In this document: positions 53,584-62,788 of the stretch, piece by piece | Numbering within the stretch: position 1 is the first letter of the stretch | How the letters are laid out: each line of letters begins with the position of its first letter | From: Acidaminobacter sp. JC074 | GTDB taxonomy: Bacteria > Bacillota > Clostridia > Peptostreptococcales > Acidaminobacteraceae | Direction of reading: 5' to 3' | NCBI RefSeq assembly: GCF_022496765.1 | Contig: NZ_VANV01000014.1 | Coordinates: 62,001-126,000, forward strand | Length of the DNA: 64,000 nt | Translations under genes and position numbers: made by a program | The notes under the pieces: generated by a model | Told to the model about the DNA's origin: nothing | Database searches by the model: none | The model's input: the letters and a program-made list of their open reading frames with translations, nothing else

Positions 53584-55764
53584 TTAAGCCCCTAGTTCTT
53601 TTTCTTCACTTTCATATGCTAAATAACGTTTCTTAATGCGTTTTACAAGTCTTATGATACCATCAAATACCAAGATGCCTATCAAGCCAATTACCAGACC
53701 AAAACCAATGCCAAGAAGGGTTCTTACAATTGATAAGTAAATAGGTGCTCTTAAGTGACTGAATGTATTGATGATAGATGTAAATGTAATCACTGCTGGT
53801 AAACCAACTAAGGCAACAAGCGGCTTGTATCCCTTATAAGAGATGTAAGCAAACATCATCATGGCAGGGACTGCAATCAAGAATTCTTTTAATCTAGGTC
53901 TAGCAAGTAATACCAGCTCTAAGAAGTTTCTAAATATCATTTCTATATCAGATGGTTGAACCGTTGTTTCATGGCCTGATCTTGCAATATAAATATAAAG
54001 AATCACACCACCTAGAGCAGTTGCAAGTAGGTAAGATACCTTGATCTCTACATTTAAAAATCTCAATAAGTCTTTCGGTAAAATATCATGGGATTTAATT
54101 TCATCCACTGACCTATTGTAACCAAATTTCAATAGGTATAAGACAACAAAGACTACTAAAGGCAGGATTTCACTAACCTTTACACCTCTGAAAAACTCAA
54201 TTTCAAGCAGATACTTTGAATGAGACAACAAGCCGCCTACAATCATACCACCAAGTAAAGCAAGGGCACTCATAGCCAAAGTAAATAAAATACTTCTACC
54301 GATTATTTCATGGAGTTTTAAGACCTTGCGATTGCCGATTAAGTCTTTTGCATATGCAATTAATATAACACTACCAAGGCATGAAATAATCACTGCTGCC
54401 GCTAGGGCAAGTAACTGTCTACCAAAGTTTGGCGCTACAAGAAGTGCTGCTGCCACTAATAGACCGCCTACTACAAGTGTTACATACTCAAACCATGCTG
54501 GTAACTTAAAGAAGTATCTGCTGGCAAGAATCATAATCGATACAAGGCCAAATCCAATAATAATACCAGACCATAAATTATCTGACTTATAAGGCATGAC
54601 ACTGAACTTGCCAAGTTTTATATCATGGTCATCTAATCGCTTTTGTAAACGCTCAAATGAGATTTTGTACTCGTCTATATCAGTTACATATGTTTCTGCT
54701 TCTAGTTTAAATGGTCTAAAATAAATTATTCTCATGTTACGCTCAGTAATACCTCTAAACATAACATTTTCTATCTCTTGACCACCATCATAATTATAAT
54801 GCTCAAAACGTTCCTGTAAATAAGATACCAGTGGTAAAGCTCTGACTGATTGATAGTTCATATCCTCAACCAATTGGAATAGGTCCTCTTGCTCTACATT
54901 GGATCTTTGAACACCTGTCTCTATTAAAACTGGTGTGATATTATTTTCGCTTAAATAGTCATACAGTTCTACGTACTTATCAGGATAACCTAGAATTTCC
55001 TTGCCTGCGAATATGATATTGGTCGCTTTAATATCGTACATATTCAAGGCCTCATCATAAGCATCAATCAGCTTATCAGGAAATCTCTTATTGTTCCAAG
55101 GTCTAAGATTGACTTGTAAATTACCATCTTTGATATTTTGGATTTTATCAGGATCAAAATCAATGGCAAAATCATAAATAGCAGATGAATGAACATCTTT
55201 AATTTGCTTTACAGGCACATTATCTGTATCTATATTCTTATAGATTTGAGTATACCTAACTTCAGATTGTAAACCATCTAATAAAAAGGCGTAGTGATCA
55301 CCCTCTTCAAATAGTGTGTAAAAATCCTTAGGATAATGTCTGTCTAAACCTTTAATAATGAAGTCTTTTAAATCCTGGTCATCAGATACAACAACCACAT
55401 CATTTAAATCAATTTCGTTATCTTTAACATAATCTACAAAAGGAGCCGGGTACCTCATTTCCCATAATGTATCCTTTTTCAGATTATGCAAAATTTTTAG
55501 TTCTAACTCATAACCTTGATCTACAAGTGTTTGAAAGGTCTCTTCTGTTAATGCGACAGATTCAACGCCTAGTTTTGAAAACTCATTGAACCACCATACT
55601 ACATCCTCATCTGATTGGTCACTCATTTCTACCATATCATCATAAGATAAAGTAATTTCTACTGTTTTTGCTGCATTTTCTACTGCCATTCTATCCATCA
55701 CATTGATGCCAGTTGTTACGACAAGTAGTATGATTAATAGTATATAGACTATGTTCTTCTTCAT
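53584..55764 (-). CDS. DUF5693 family multi-span membrane protein
   Basis: From the ATG at 55764 (AGAGGAAGC upstream) the protein has 726 residues. A first membrane segment (about 4-22) precedes a large extracytoplasmic domain (about 25-400), then about nine membrane segments and a charged tail. DUF5693 proteins often accompany csaB. A role in transport or assembly of the pyruvylated polymer is plausible from context only. It starts directly upstream of csaB (two-base spacing). Confidence 0.85.
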   Translation of the reverse strand: MKKNIVYILLIILLVVTTGINVMDRMAVENAAKTVEITLSYDDMVEMSDQSDEDVVWWFNEFSKLGVESVALTEETFQTLVDQGYELELKILHNLKKDTLWEMRYPAPFVDYVKDNEIDLNDVVVVSDDQDLKDFIIKGLDRHYPKDFYTLFEEGDHYAFLLDGLQSEVRYTQIYKNIDTDNVPVKQIKDVHSSAIYDFAIDFDPDKIQNIKDGNLQVNLRPWNNKRFPDKLIDAYDEALNMYDIKATNIIFAGKEILGYPDKYVELYDYLSENNITPVLIETGVQRSNVEQEDLFQLVEDMNYQSVRALPLVSYLQERFEHYNYDGGQEIENVMFRGITERNMRIIYFRPFKLEAETYVTDIDEYKISFERLQKRLDDHDIKLGKFSVMPYKSDNLWSGIIIGFGLVSIMILASRYFFKLPAWFEYVTLVVGGLLVAAALLVAPNFGRQLLALAAAVIISCLGSVILIAYAKDLIGNRKVLKLHEIIGRSILFTLAMSALALLGGMIVGGLLSHSKYLLEIEFFRGVKVSEILPLVVFVVLYLLKFGYNRSVDEIKSHDILPKDLLRFLNVEIKVSYLLATALGGVILYIYIARSGHETTVQPSDIEMIFRNFLELVLLARPRLKEFLIAVPAMMMFAYISYKGYKPLVALVGLPAVITFTSIINTFSHLRAPIYLSIVRTLLGIGFGLVIGLIGILVFDGIIRLVKRIKKRYLAYESEEKELGA

Positions 55765-55791
55765 TTTGCTTCCTCTCACTTAAACGTAATT

Positions 55792-55816
55792 AAAGGTTTA
55801 GTTGTCCTAAACCTTT
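55792..55816 (-). terminator. Hairpin between the exported-protein gene and DUF5693
   Basis: A perfect 9-bp stem (55792-55800 with 55808-55816) lies in the spacer. T-richness after it on the minus strand is weak, so it may only attenuate. Confidence 0.45.
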
Positions 55817-55821
55817 TCTGC

Positions 55822-56292
55822 CTATTCTATAGTGTAGCCACCACTGATCATTACCCAACCGTCGTAGGTCATCTTAACACCTCTTCCATCAGTCTTAGGT
55901 GTTAAAAGTAAGTGATTCAATTCTACAGGACTGTCGGTTCCTACATCATAACCTGTTGTTAAGTCAGATAAACCGCCACCTTGACCTGCTATGGCAAGAG
56001 CTTCACCCGCTCTTAAAATAAATAGACTATTCTCTTCTAAATGAATGATTTGTCCCACTTTTACTTCAAGTACTTTAAAAGCAACACTATCACCACTTGG
56101 TTGACTTTCCAAGGCTGCTAGTCGTTCATCAACGTCATCACTTAATGCCTTAATACGTCCTTCAACGTAGGATTGTGTTACAATTGGATCACTTGTCGAT
56201 CCCGGATTATTCGCAACGGCAGCCCCACTACCTAATAATAAAATAATCACAATAACCAACAATAAATTTATACTCAATGAAATTTTCTTCAT
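55822..56292 (-). CDS. Exported protein of unknown function next to the csaB cluster
   Basis: The 156-residue protein has a clear signal peptide (hydrophobic 7-25, cleavage near AVANNP). A predicted coiled coil follows (about 40-65), then a compact beta-rich C-terminal domain containing VGQIIHLEENSLFILRAGEA and LNHLLLTPKTDGRGVKM. GGGAGGCTTGT precedes the ATG. I recognise the type from csaB-linked loci but know no function; a surface-attached protein is likely. Confidence 0.7.
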   Translation of the reverse strand: MKKISLSINLLLVIVIILLLGSGAAVANNPGSTSDPIVTQSYVEGRIKALSDDVDERLAALESQPSGDSVAFKVLEVKVGQIIHLEENSLFILRAGEALAIAGQGGGLSDLTTGYDVGTDSPVELNHLLLTPKTDGRGVKMTYDGWVMISGGYTIE

Positions 56293-56407
56293 ACAAGCCT
56301 CCCTTACTCTTCAACATTTTACTATAACTCAGCCTGTAATACAAGAAATGAGCTCAATCCATATCCTATCTTAATAACTTTTTACAAGAGATTATTTATT
56401 ACAAAAG

Positions 56408-56444
56408 ACAAAAAAATCTTCAGACACCTACAGTATCTGAAGAT
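56408..56444 (-). terminator. Terminator of the acpS-alr-ndoAI-ndoA operon
   Basis: A perfect 9-bp stem (56416-56424 with 56436-56444) is followed by TTTTTTTGT on the minus strand, immediately after the ndoA stop codon. Confidence 0.85.
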
Positions 56445-56447
56445 AGA

Positions 56448-56813
56448 TTATGAGTTAATAAAATCAACCAGTTCCATACTAATTGATAATGCTTCATTTA
56501 CTTTTTCCATATAGGATTCATCCAATTTACCTAGTAATTGCATCAACCTTTTCTTATCGATGGTTCTAATCTGCTCACATAAAATTACAGAATCCTTATT
56601 CAAACCATTTCCCTTGCCAGGAAGCTCCACATGAGTTGGTAGTTTAGACTTTGTAATTTGTGCAGTAATAGCAACAACTATGACAGTTGGACTGTATTTA
56701 TTTCCTACATCGTTTTGTACAATGAGTACAGGTCTTTGACCACCTTGCTCAGACCCAACAACTGGACTTAAATCAGCAAGATAAATCTCACCACGTTTAA
56801 TCGACAAAATCAT
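56448..56813 (-). CDS. ndoA: Type II toxin EndoA (MazF/PemK-family mRNA interferase)
   Basis: The 121-residue protein matches B. subtilis EndoA closely: [46 protein letters not shown] and [16 protein letters not shown]. It cleaves mRNA at a short U-rich sequence in known homologues. The ATG at 56813 is preferred over a GTG one codon earlier; it overlaps the antitoxin gene by 17 bases. Confidence 0.95.
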   Translation of the reverse strand: MILSIKRGEIYLADLSPVVGSEQGGQRPVLIVQNDVGNKYSPTVIVVAITAQITKSKLPTHVELPGKGNGLNKDSVILCEQIRTIDKKRLMQLLGKLDESYMEKVNEALSISMELVDFINS

Positions 56814-56982
56814 CACGCTCCATCATTTGATTTACCAATGTCTTTTCATAAGACATTAGGTCGTCAGTAGAGCTAACCATTCCTGATTCTGCAAATCCCA
56901 AGTTGATCTGTGCCATTTCTTCATACCCGCTTTTTAGAACGGCATCGTTATAACGGTATACACTTCTGCGTTTACGCTTCAT
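56797..56982 (-). CDS. ndoAI: Antitoxin EndoAI (ribbon-helix-helix)
   Basis: The 61-residue protein is the partner of EndoA, with an Arg/Lys-rich N-terminus ([13 protein letters not shown]), a helical centre and an acidic C-terminus (ERDDFVD) that would block the toxin. It follows alr, as in Bacillus and many clostridia, and overlaps ndoA. Confidence 0.88.
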   Translation of the reverse strand: MKRKRRSVYRYNDAVLKSGYEEMAQINLGFAESGMVSSTDDLMSYEKTLVNQMMERDDFVD

Positions 56983-57012
56983 ATTTTCTCCTAGCCTCTT
57001 TAATCTATTATA

Positions 57013-58182
57013 CTAAAGAGACATGATATAATCAACTACTTTGACAACCTTCCCCGAGCTTTTATATACCCTTGGAACACGTCTGTTAATCATACAAACA
57101 ACCTCATAGTTAATTGTATCTAAATGTCCTGCAATATCATCTATTGTAATGGCCATTTGACCGTCTTTTCCAAATAATATAACTTCATCACCAATGGCTA
57201 CATCTATACCAGTTACATCAATCATGCACTGGTCCATACAGATACGGCCTATTACAGGCACTTTCTTATCTTTGCCTTTAATAATGGCTTCTGCTTTAAA
57301 AGTTAAGCTTCTAGAAAAACCATCGGCATAACCGATAGGGAGTGTTCCAATTTTTCTTACCTCATCCGTCACATACTTATGTCCATAAGAAACACCTACA
57401 TTAGGTTCAACTTCTTGCACCCTAGAAATTTTAGTATGAAGCGACATAACCTCTTTGAGTTTTACATCATCTCTATTGACTTCATCTGATGGATACAGAC
57501 CATATAGCATAATACCTGCTCTAACCATATCGTAATTGTATTCTGGCAGGTCTATGATAGAAGCAGAATTAGATACATGATAGATATCTAGTACAATCCC
57601 CTTTTCTTCTAGACCTTTTCTTATAAACTCAAAGTTTTCAACTTGCTTTTGAGTGGTTGTCTTATCAAATTCATCAGCTCTTGCAAAGTGGGTATACATG
57701 CCTTCTACATATAAGTTCTCACACTTTTTCATTTCTTCAATCGCTTCAATCGTTTTCGATTCTGGCATCATACCAAGACGCGTCATACCTGTATCCAACT
57801 TGATATGCACTTTCAAAGTCTTATTTAATGATTTTGCAATCTCATTAAACTTTCGCGCTTGATCATTCGTGTAAATCGTTTGTATTAAGTTGTTTTCAAC
57901 TGCAAGATGAACAGAAGATTCCTCCGTAAATCCTAGGATAAGGATTTCGGTTTCTTTAAATGTTTTTCTCAATTGGAGTGCTTCAGTAAGTGTTGCAACA
58001 GCTAATCTGTCTGCACCATTATCTAACAAAGTTCTTGCAATATGAACCGCGCCATGTCCATAACCATCTGCCTTAATAACAGCAGTCACTTTTGCATCAT
58101 TTTTCGTTACACGTCTCACTTCAGATATATTGTGTGCTAAGTGATCTAAATTAATTTCTACCCATACTGCTCTATTTAACAT
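57013..58182 (-). CDS. alr: Alanine racemase
   Basis: The 389-residue PLP enzyme has the Lys motif AVIKADGYGHGAVHIA and the catalytic Tyr region VGVSYGHKYVTDE, plus GRICMDQCMID. It makes D-alanine for the cell wall. I choose the ATG at 58182, because AAGGGGG lies six bases before it; this start overlaps the acpS end by 11 bases. Confidence 0.96.
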   Translation of the reverse strand: MLNRAVWVEINLDHLAHNISEVRRVTKNDAKVTAVIKADGYGHGAVHIARTLLDNGADRLAVATLTEALQLRKTFKETEILILGFTEESSVHLAVENNLIQTIYTNDQARKFNEIAKSLNKTLKVHIKLDTGMTRLGMMPESKTIEAIEEMKKCENLYVEGMYTHFARADEFDKTTTQKQVENFEFIRKGLEEKGIVLDIYHVSNSASIIDLPEYNYDMVRAGIMLYGLYPSDEVNRDDVKLKEVMSLHTKISRVQEVEPNVGVSYGHKYVTDEVRKIGTLPIGYADGFSRSLTFKAEAIIKGKDKKVPVIGRICMDQCMIDVTGIDVAIGDEVILFGKDGQMAITIDDIAGHLDTINYEVVCMINRRVPRVYKSSGKVVKVVDYIMSL

Positions 58183-58555
58183 CTTCATCCCCCTTAACGC
58201 CCGCGGCATTTGCTACAGCATATGTTTTACAATGTGAAATAGAAACCAAAACTTTGCCGATTTCAGCTTCATCAGCAATGCTTTTAGCCTGACCATGTAA
58301 AACAACAAAAGGCGCTCCAAACTCAGTATGCTTGATTTCTATGTCTTTCCACGAATATCTCACACCTGTCCCGAGTACTTTGGAAACGGCTTCTTTGGCT
58401 GCAAAAAAACCTGCAATTGTTTCTGCTTTTTCCCCTTTATTTATATAGTAGTTTTGCTCGTATTCAGTAAAGAGTTTATCTAAAAAACCGGATTGTTTTT
58501 CTATGGCTCTCTTGATTCTGTCAATTTCTATTATATCAATTCCAATACCTAGCAT
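58172..58555 (-). CDS. acpS: Holo-[acyl-carrier-protein] synthase
   Basis: The 127-residue protein starts MLGIGIDIIEIDRIKRA at the ATG 58555 (GGAGGTCGTT upstream) and has the metal-binding AGFFAAKEAVSKVLGTG motif. It transfers phosphopantetheine to acyl carrier protein. It heads the acpS-alr-ndoAI-ndoA cluster. Confidence 0.95.
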   Translation of the reverse strand: MLGIGIDIIEIDRIKRAIEKQSGFLDKLFTEYEQNYYINKGEKAETIAGFFAAKEAVSKVLGTGVRYSWKDIEIKHTEFGAPFVVLHGQAKSIADEAEIGKVLVSISHCKTYAVANAAGVKGDEDVK

Positions 58556-58628
58556 AACGACCTCCATTAAAGTCATTCAAAGGGTTCAAGCGATTTCAGT
58601 ATAGCACTATAATCTTTTCATTGCAAGA

Positions 58629-58652
58629 AAAAAAGACTACCTTTCGGTAGCC
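58629..58652 (-). terminator. Terminator of the oxaloacetate decarboxylase gene
   Basis: A 7-bp stem (58635-58641 with 58646-58652, one G-U pair on the minus strand) is followed by TTTTTTTCTT. Confidence 0.75.
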
Positions 58653-60049
58653 TATACTGGATATGTTTTGTTTTCTCTATCAACCAGTTCTGAATCGATT
58701 TTATACTTTTCAGCTTGTCTGTACTTAAAGAAGTTTTCAGCAACTTGTGGGAACAATGCATATGATAATACATCTTCTTCTTGCTCTAAGTATTCTTTCA
58801 TCTGATTTCTAAAGTCAGTTAATTGAGGTTTGATGATATCAGCCGGTCTACAAGTAATGATTTCCTCATTACCGATAATTTTCTCAATCATTTCCTGCTT
58901 CATAGGTACAGTTGACTTACCATACATACCTTTTACATAAGCTTTAACTTCTTTTGGAATGATCTTGTATCTTTCACCAGAGATAACATTAAACACAGCT
59001 TGTGTACCAACAATTTGACTTGTTGGTGTAACAAGTGGTGGGAAACCTAAATCTTCTCTTACACGAGGTACTTCTTTAAGTACATCGTCAAACTTATCAA
59101 GTGCATTTTGCATTGATAGTTGAGATACTAAGTTTGATAACATACCACCAGGTACTTGATATAATAATGTATTGATGTTTACACTTAAAACCTTAGGGTT
59201 TAATGTACCATCTTTCATATACTTCTCTTTAATAGGATTTAAGTATTCAGCTACTTTGTTCAGTCTTTCTAAGTCTAAACCTGTATCATATGGCGTATCC
59301 TTTAAAGTCGCAACAAATGATTCAGTTGGCGGCTGTGAAGTACCCATTGAGAACGTAGAAATTGCTGTATCGATGATATCTGCACCCGCTTCAATAGCTT
59401 TTAGATACATCATCGATGCAAGACCACTTGTTGCATGTGAATGAACTTCTAAAGGTACATTGGTATTTTTCTTAATAGCAGCAACCAATTCCTCTGCATA
59501 GTAAGGTGTTAATAAACCCGACATATCTTTGATACATATTGAGTCAGCACCCATGCTTTCCATTTCTTTTGCAAGTTTAACATACACATCTGTTGTATGA
59601 ACTGGACTGATTGTATAAGAAATAGCTGCTTGTGCGTGCGCACCAGCCTTCTTAGTTGTCTCAAGAGCAACTCTTAAGTTTCTTGTATCATTAAGTGCAT
59701 CAAAAATTCTAATGATATCAATACCATTTGCCACAGACTTCTTAACAAACTCTTCTACAACATCATCTGCATAGTGTTTGTAACCAAGAATGTTCTGACC
59801 TCTTAACAGCATTTGTAGTTTGGTATCTTTTACTTTTGATCTAATTTTTCTAAGTCTTTCCCATGGATCTTCATTTAAGAATCTTAAACAAGAATCAAAA
59901 GTCGCGCCACCCCACATTTCTAGAGCGTTGTAGCCAATCTTGTCTAGGTCCTCTAAAATAGGTTCCATTTCATGATATTTCATTCTAGTCGCGATTAATG
60001 ATTGATGAGCGTCCCTCAACACGGTTTCCGTAATTTTAACCTTACTCAT
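58652..60049 (-). CDS. oadA: Oxaloacetate decarboxylase/pyruvate carboxylase carboxyltransferase (alpha) subunit
   Basis: The 465-residue protein starts at the ATG 60049 behind GGAGGAAAAT; the upstream frame into the leader has no ribosome site. It has the carboxyltransferase TIM barrel: TVLRDAHQSLIATRM, GGATFDSCLRFLNEDPWERLR and the metal-binding HSHATSG. A C-terminal biotin domain is absent; such carriers are often separate in this family, but no biotin carrier or membrane beta subunit gene is adjacent. Whether it decarboxylates oxaloacetate, carboxylates pyruvate or transcarboxylates cannot be decided. Confidence 0.9.
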   Translation of the reverse strand: MSKVKITETVLRDAHQSLIATRMKYHEMEPILEDLDKIGYNALEMWGGATFDSCLRFLNEDPWERLRKIRSKVKDTKLQMLLRGQNILGYKHYADDVVEEFVKKSVANGIDIIRIFDALNDTRNLRVALETTKKAGAHAQAAISYTISPVHTTDVYVKLAKEMESMGADSICIKDMSGLLTPYYAEELVAAIKKNTNVPLEVHSHATSGLASMMYLKAIEAGADIIDTAISTFSMGTSQPPTESFVATLKDTPYDTGLDLERLNKVAEYLNPIKEKYMKDGTLNPKVLSVNINTLLYQVPGGMLSNLVSQLSMQNALDKFDDVLKEVPRVREDLGFPPLVTPTSQIVGTQAVFNVISGERYKIIPKEVKAYVKGMYGKSTVPMKQEMIEKIIGNEEIITCRPADIIKPQLTDFRNQMKEYLEQEEDVLSYALFPQVAENFFKYRQAEKYKIDSELVDRENKTYPV

Positions 60050-60070
60050 ATTTTCCTCCATTATATAGCG

Positions 60071-60104
60071 ATTTTGCAATTTTGTAATATTTAAGTTGCA
60101 AAAT
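60071..60104. promoter_or_regulatory. Inverted repeat in the oadA leader
   Basis: ATTTTGCAA (60071-60079) and its exact inverse TTGCAAAAT (60096-60104) are separated by 16 bases between the promoter and the oadA start. This resembles an operator for a dimeric regulator or a long-stem RNA hairpin. Confidence 0.4.
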
Positions 60105-60118
60105 TTCTTGTCATGTTC

Positions 60119-60146
60119 ATTATACACAAAGTTAAACGTTTGTAAA
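60119..60146 (-). promoter_or_regulatory. Promoter of oadA
   Basis: TTTACA (60141-60146) and TATAAT (60119-60124) are 16 bases apart on the minus strand, about 70 bases before the start codon. Confidence 0.6.
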
Positions 60147-60274
60147 ATACAATCGATAAAAAGAATGCCTATATGCAAATTTGTTTTCGCAAGAAAGTTA
60201 GCTTGCATTTTAGCACCAAGTCCTAATAGTAAGTATTATATCTTAATTTTTCTTAAAATTCAAATAATATTGCA

Positions 60275-60305
60275 AAGAAAAAAACCTAGCAGTCTTCGCT
60301 AGGTT
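60275..60305 (-). terminator. Terminator of the nrdDG/ABC exporter genes
   Basis: A perfect 8-bp stem (60283-60290 with 60298-60305) is followed by TTTTTTCTTT on the minus strand, at the stop of the last permease. Confidence 0.8.
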
Positions 60306-61098
60306 ATACATGTAAGTCTTTTTTTTCATAGACATAATAACTGATGCCCAAACAAGTAAATATTAAAATAAAAGATAAGATAAAGGAAAAGCCACTTAAA
60401 CCTTCAAGGTAAATCATCTTACCATCGAAAAACTTAAAAGGCGTCAGATACTTAACCACATTTAATTCACTGTTGATATCTATAATGATGGATAATAAGA
60501 AAGTGGATAGCAAAATAGCCGATGACACACTTGTCGCCTTTTTAGTAGATTTCATTAATATCCCCATCAAAAATCCGATGGCAAAATAGATCAGTTGAAT
60601 CATAAAAAGACCAATCATCAATTTACCTATCAAATCATTTATAGACGGGCCTTCATTAAAAAGATCAACCACTACCACAGAACCGATCCATGTAACAGCA
60701 TTGATGATAATCATTGCAATTAGACTGGCAATGATTTTCATATGTATCACATAAGATCTTTTTACAGGTTTGACCATCAAGAAATCTGCCGTTTTATCTC
60801 TTTCTTCTTTAGAAACAACCATAGCCCCTTGCATAATGGCATGGATACCACCCACCATAGAGAAATATAAGAAAAAGACCACATAGTATCCAGATGCCAC
60901 AGCCAGGTCCATAGACCCAATACCCAGTATGGCCTTTACAGCTATTGGCAGGGAATCAAACATTTCATTGGCTGCCTCACCCACTTTAGAAAAACCTTCA
61001 TACTTTACCATACCTACATATATAAGAAATAGTATACTGGTCGACCAAATGATTAAAGATCGGCGTATAGATTTTAGTTCTCTTAAAATAATATTCAT
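60304..61098 (-). CDS. ABC-2 type transporter permease (second)
   Basis: The 264-residue protein has six predicted membrane segments and the sequence AMVVSKEERDKTADFLMVKPVKRSYVI, nearly repeated in the permease encoded upstream (ELRDKTADFLYSKPVMRINII). The two permeases therefore form a heterodimer that works with the ATPase at 61914. Such exporters often carry peptides, antibiotics or lipids; the substrate is unknown. Confidence 0.85.
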   Translation of the reverse strand: MNIILRELKSIRRSLIIWSTSILFLIYVGMVKYEGFSKVGEAANEMFDSLPIAVKAILGIGSMDLAVASGYYVVFFLYFSMVGGIHAIMQGAMVVSKEERDKTADFLMVKPVKRSYVIHMKIIASLIAMIIINAVTWIGSVVVVDLFNEGPSINDLIGKLMIGLFMIQLIYFAIGFLMGILMKSTKKATSVSSAILLSTFLLSIIIDINSELNVVKYLTPFKFFDGKMIYLEGLSGFSFILSFILIFTCLGISYYVYEKKDLHV

Positions 61099-61107
61099 AT
61101 AGCCCCC

Positions 61108-61905
61108 TTAAACAGATGGAATGTCTTTCTTCATTTGACGGATATAAGCGGTTATAGCAAAGATAATAAGTAAACAGATATTTAATAATAACCACTTATA
61201 ATCATAGGCTAAGTCCTGAATCAATTGACCTGCATGAAAATAGGCAAATGGCGTTAATGGTGTTAAAGGTCTTCCTTCAATAGACTCATTTAACATATTG
61301 ATGATAAAAAACATAAAGACTGTTCCCAAGGAAACAGGTACTACTGACTTCAGTTTATTCATGAAAACAGATACCATCATGCCAAAAGTTAAAAAGAACA
61401 CTTGAGTCAAAAGAAGAGAACCCCAAAACAATGATAAGAGTTTTAATGAAAAATCAGCTTTTACCATTAAGCTTAGAGTAAATAATGATCCTATAGCAAA
61501 TAAAATATTGGTAATCAGTATGCATGTGATACCAACCAAAATTTTAGAATGAATGATGTTTATCCTCATGACTGGCTTTGAGTATAAAAAATCTGCTGTT
61601 TTATCTCTTAACTCATTAGACAAAAGGGATAAACCCAGATTCATGGCCTGGATACCGCCAATTAAAATAATATAGGTCATCAAGAAACCTAGAAAGCCAA
61701 TTTCTGACGTAAAGTTCATCAAATCAAAGCCCATGGCCTTAATAAAGGCTTCAGGAAATGAAGACAATATTTTTTCTACAGTAGCCACACTGTCTTGAAA
61801 CATGGGATAGATTCCAAAGAATACAGCCAGCATAATAAAGAAAGCTAGCACCCAGCCCAGTGTGGGTTTTATGTACAGTCTGAACTCATGTTTAAATATA
61901 TTCAT
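61108..61905 (-). CDS. ABC-2 type transporter permease (first)
   Basis: The 265-residue permease has six membrane segments in the same layout as its neighbour, with NELRDKTADFLYSKPVMR on a cytoplasmic loop. It starts 9 bases after the ATPase gene. Confidence 0.85.
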   Translation of the reverse strand: MNIFKHEFRLYIKPTLGWVLAFFIMLAVFFGIYPMFQDSVATVEKILSSFPEAFIKAMGFDLMNFTSEIGFLGFLMTYIILIGGIQAMNLGLSLLSNELRDKTADFLYSKPVMRINIIHSKILVGITCILITNILFAIGSLFTLSLMVKADFSLKLLSLFWGSLLLTQVFFLTFGMMVSVFMNKLKSVVPVSLGTVFMFFIINMLNESIEGRPLTPLTPFAYFHAGQLIQDLAYDYKWLLLNICLLIIFAITAYIRQMKKDIPSV

Positions 61906-61913
61906 AAAGCCCC

Positions 61914-62780
61914 CTAGACATAATAGTGCATAAAGATCTCTTCTAGTGTTGGTTCTTCTATCACCAGATTATCCACATGTTTAGTATTTAAAAGTCCAAT
62001 GACCTTATTTATGTCACCCTTGTATAAAAAGTGGACACCATCTTCTTTGATGGATAAATTATTGATTCCCTCTATTTCAAAACCACTGGTGTCCTTTAAA
62101 TGAACTGTAAATTTCTTATAGTTGTCACCTTTTAGGGCTTTGATGTCGTCCACACGAATCATGGTGCCTTCTTTAATGATACCTACCCTATGACACAACT
62201 TCTGGACTTCTGTTAAAATATGCGAAGAAAACAAGACCGTTGTTCCTTTCTTATTTTCCTCTAAAATAAGGTTAAAAAATTTCTGCTGCATCAAAGGGTC
62301 TAGACCACTTGTAGGCTCATCTAATATCAAAAGCTTAGGTTCATGTAACAAACCTTGAACAATCCCCACTTTCTTCTTGTTGCCATAAGATAAATCATCT
62401 ACTTTTTTAGTCAAATCCAAATCCATGATCTCAGCAAGCTCATACATGCGTTTTGTACAATCCTTTTTATAGAAACTGGCAGAGTATTTTAGAATATCAA
62501 TAACCTTCATATTGTCATAATAAAAAACCTCAGATGGCAAGTAGCCTATTTCTTTTTTTATTTCATAACCATATTTAATGATGTCCTTGTCAAATATCTT
62601 AGCCTGGCCACTTGTTGGATAAATCAACGAAAGAAGTGTTCGAATGGTTGTAGATTTACCAGCACCATTGGGTCCAATGAAACCAAATATCTCCCCTTCT
62701 TTAACATTGAAAGTTACATTTTCTATGCCAAGTTGTTTGCCATAGTACTTGGTCAGTTCCTTGATTTCAATAATGTTCAT
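61914..62780 (-). CDS. ABC transporter ATP-binding protein
   Basis: The 288-residue protein has a Walker A (GPNGAGKST), a slightly atypical signature (LSYGNKKKVGI) and a Walker B (LLILDEPTSGLDP), plus a C-terminal regulatory tail typical of exporters of the CcmA/BcrA-like group. It opens the three-gene exporter behind nrdG with an 8-base spacing, so nrdDG and the exporter may share transcription. Confidence 0.92.
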   Translation of the reverse strand: MNIIEIKELTKYYGKQLGIENVTFNVKEGEIFGFIGPNGAGKSTTIRTLLSLIYPTSGQAKIFDKDIIKYGYEIKKEIGYLPSEVFYYDNMKVIDILKYSASFYKKDCTKRMYELAEIMDLDLTKKVDDLSYGNKKKVGIVQGLLHEPKLLILDEPTSGLDPLMQQKFFNLILEENKKGTTVLFSSHILTEVQKLCHRVGIIKEGTMIRVDDIKALKGDNYKKFTVHLKDTSGFEIEGINNLSIKEDGVHFLYKGDINKVIGLLNTKHVDNLVIEEPTLEEIFMHYYV

Positions 62781-62788
62781 CTTGCCCC

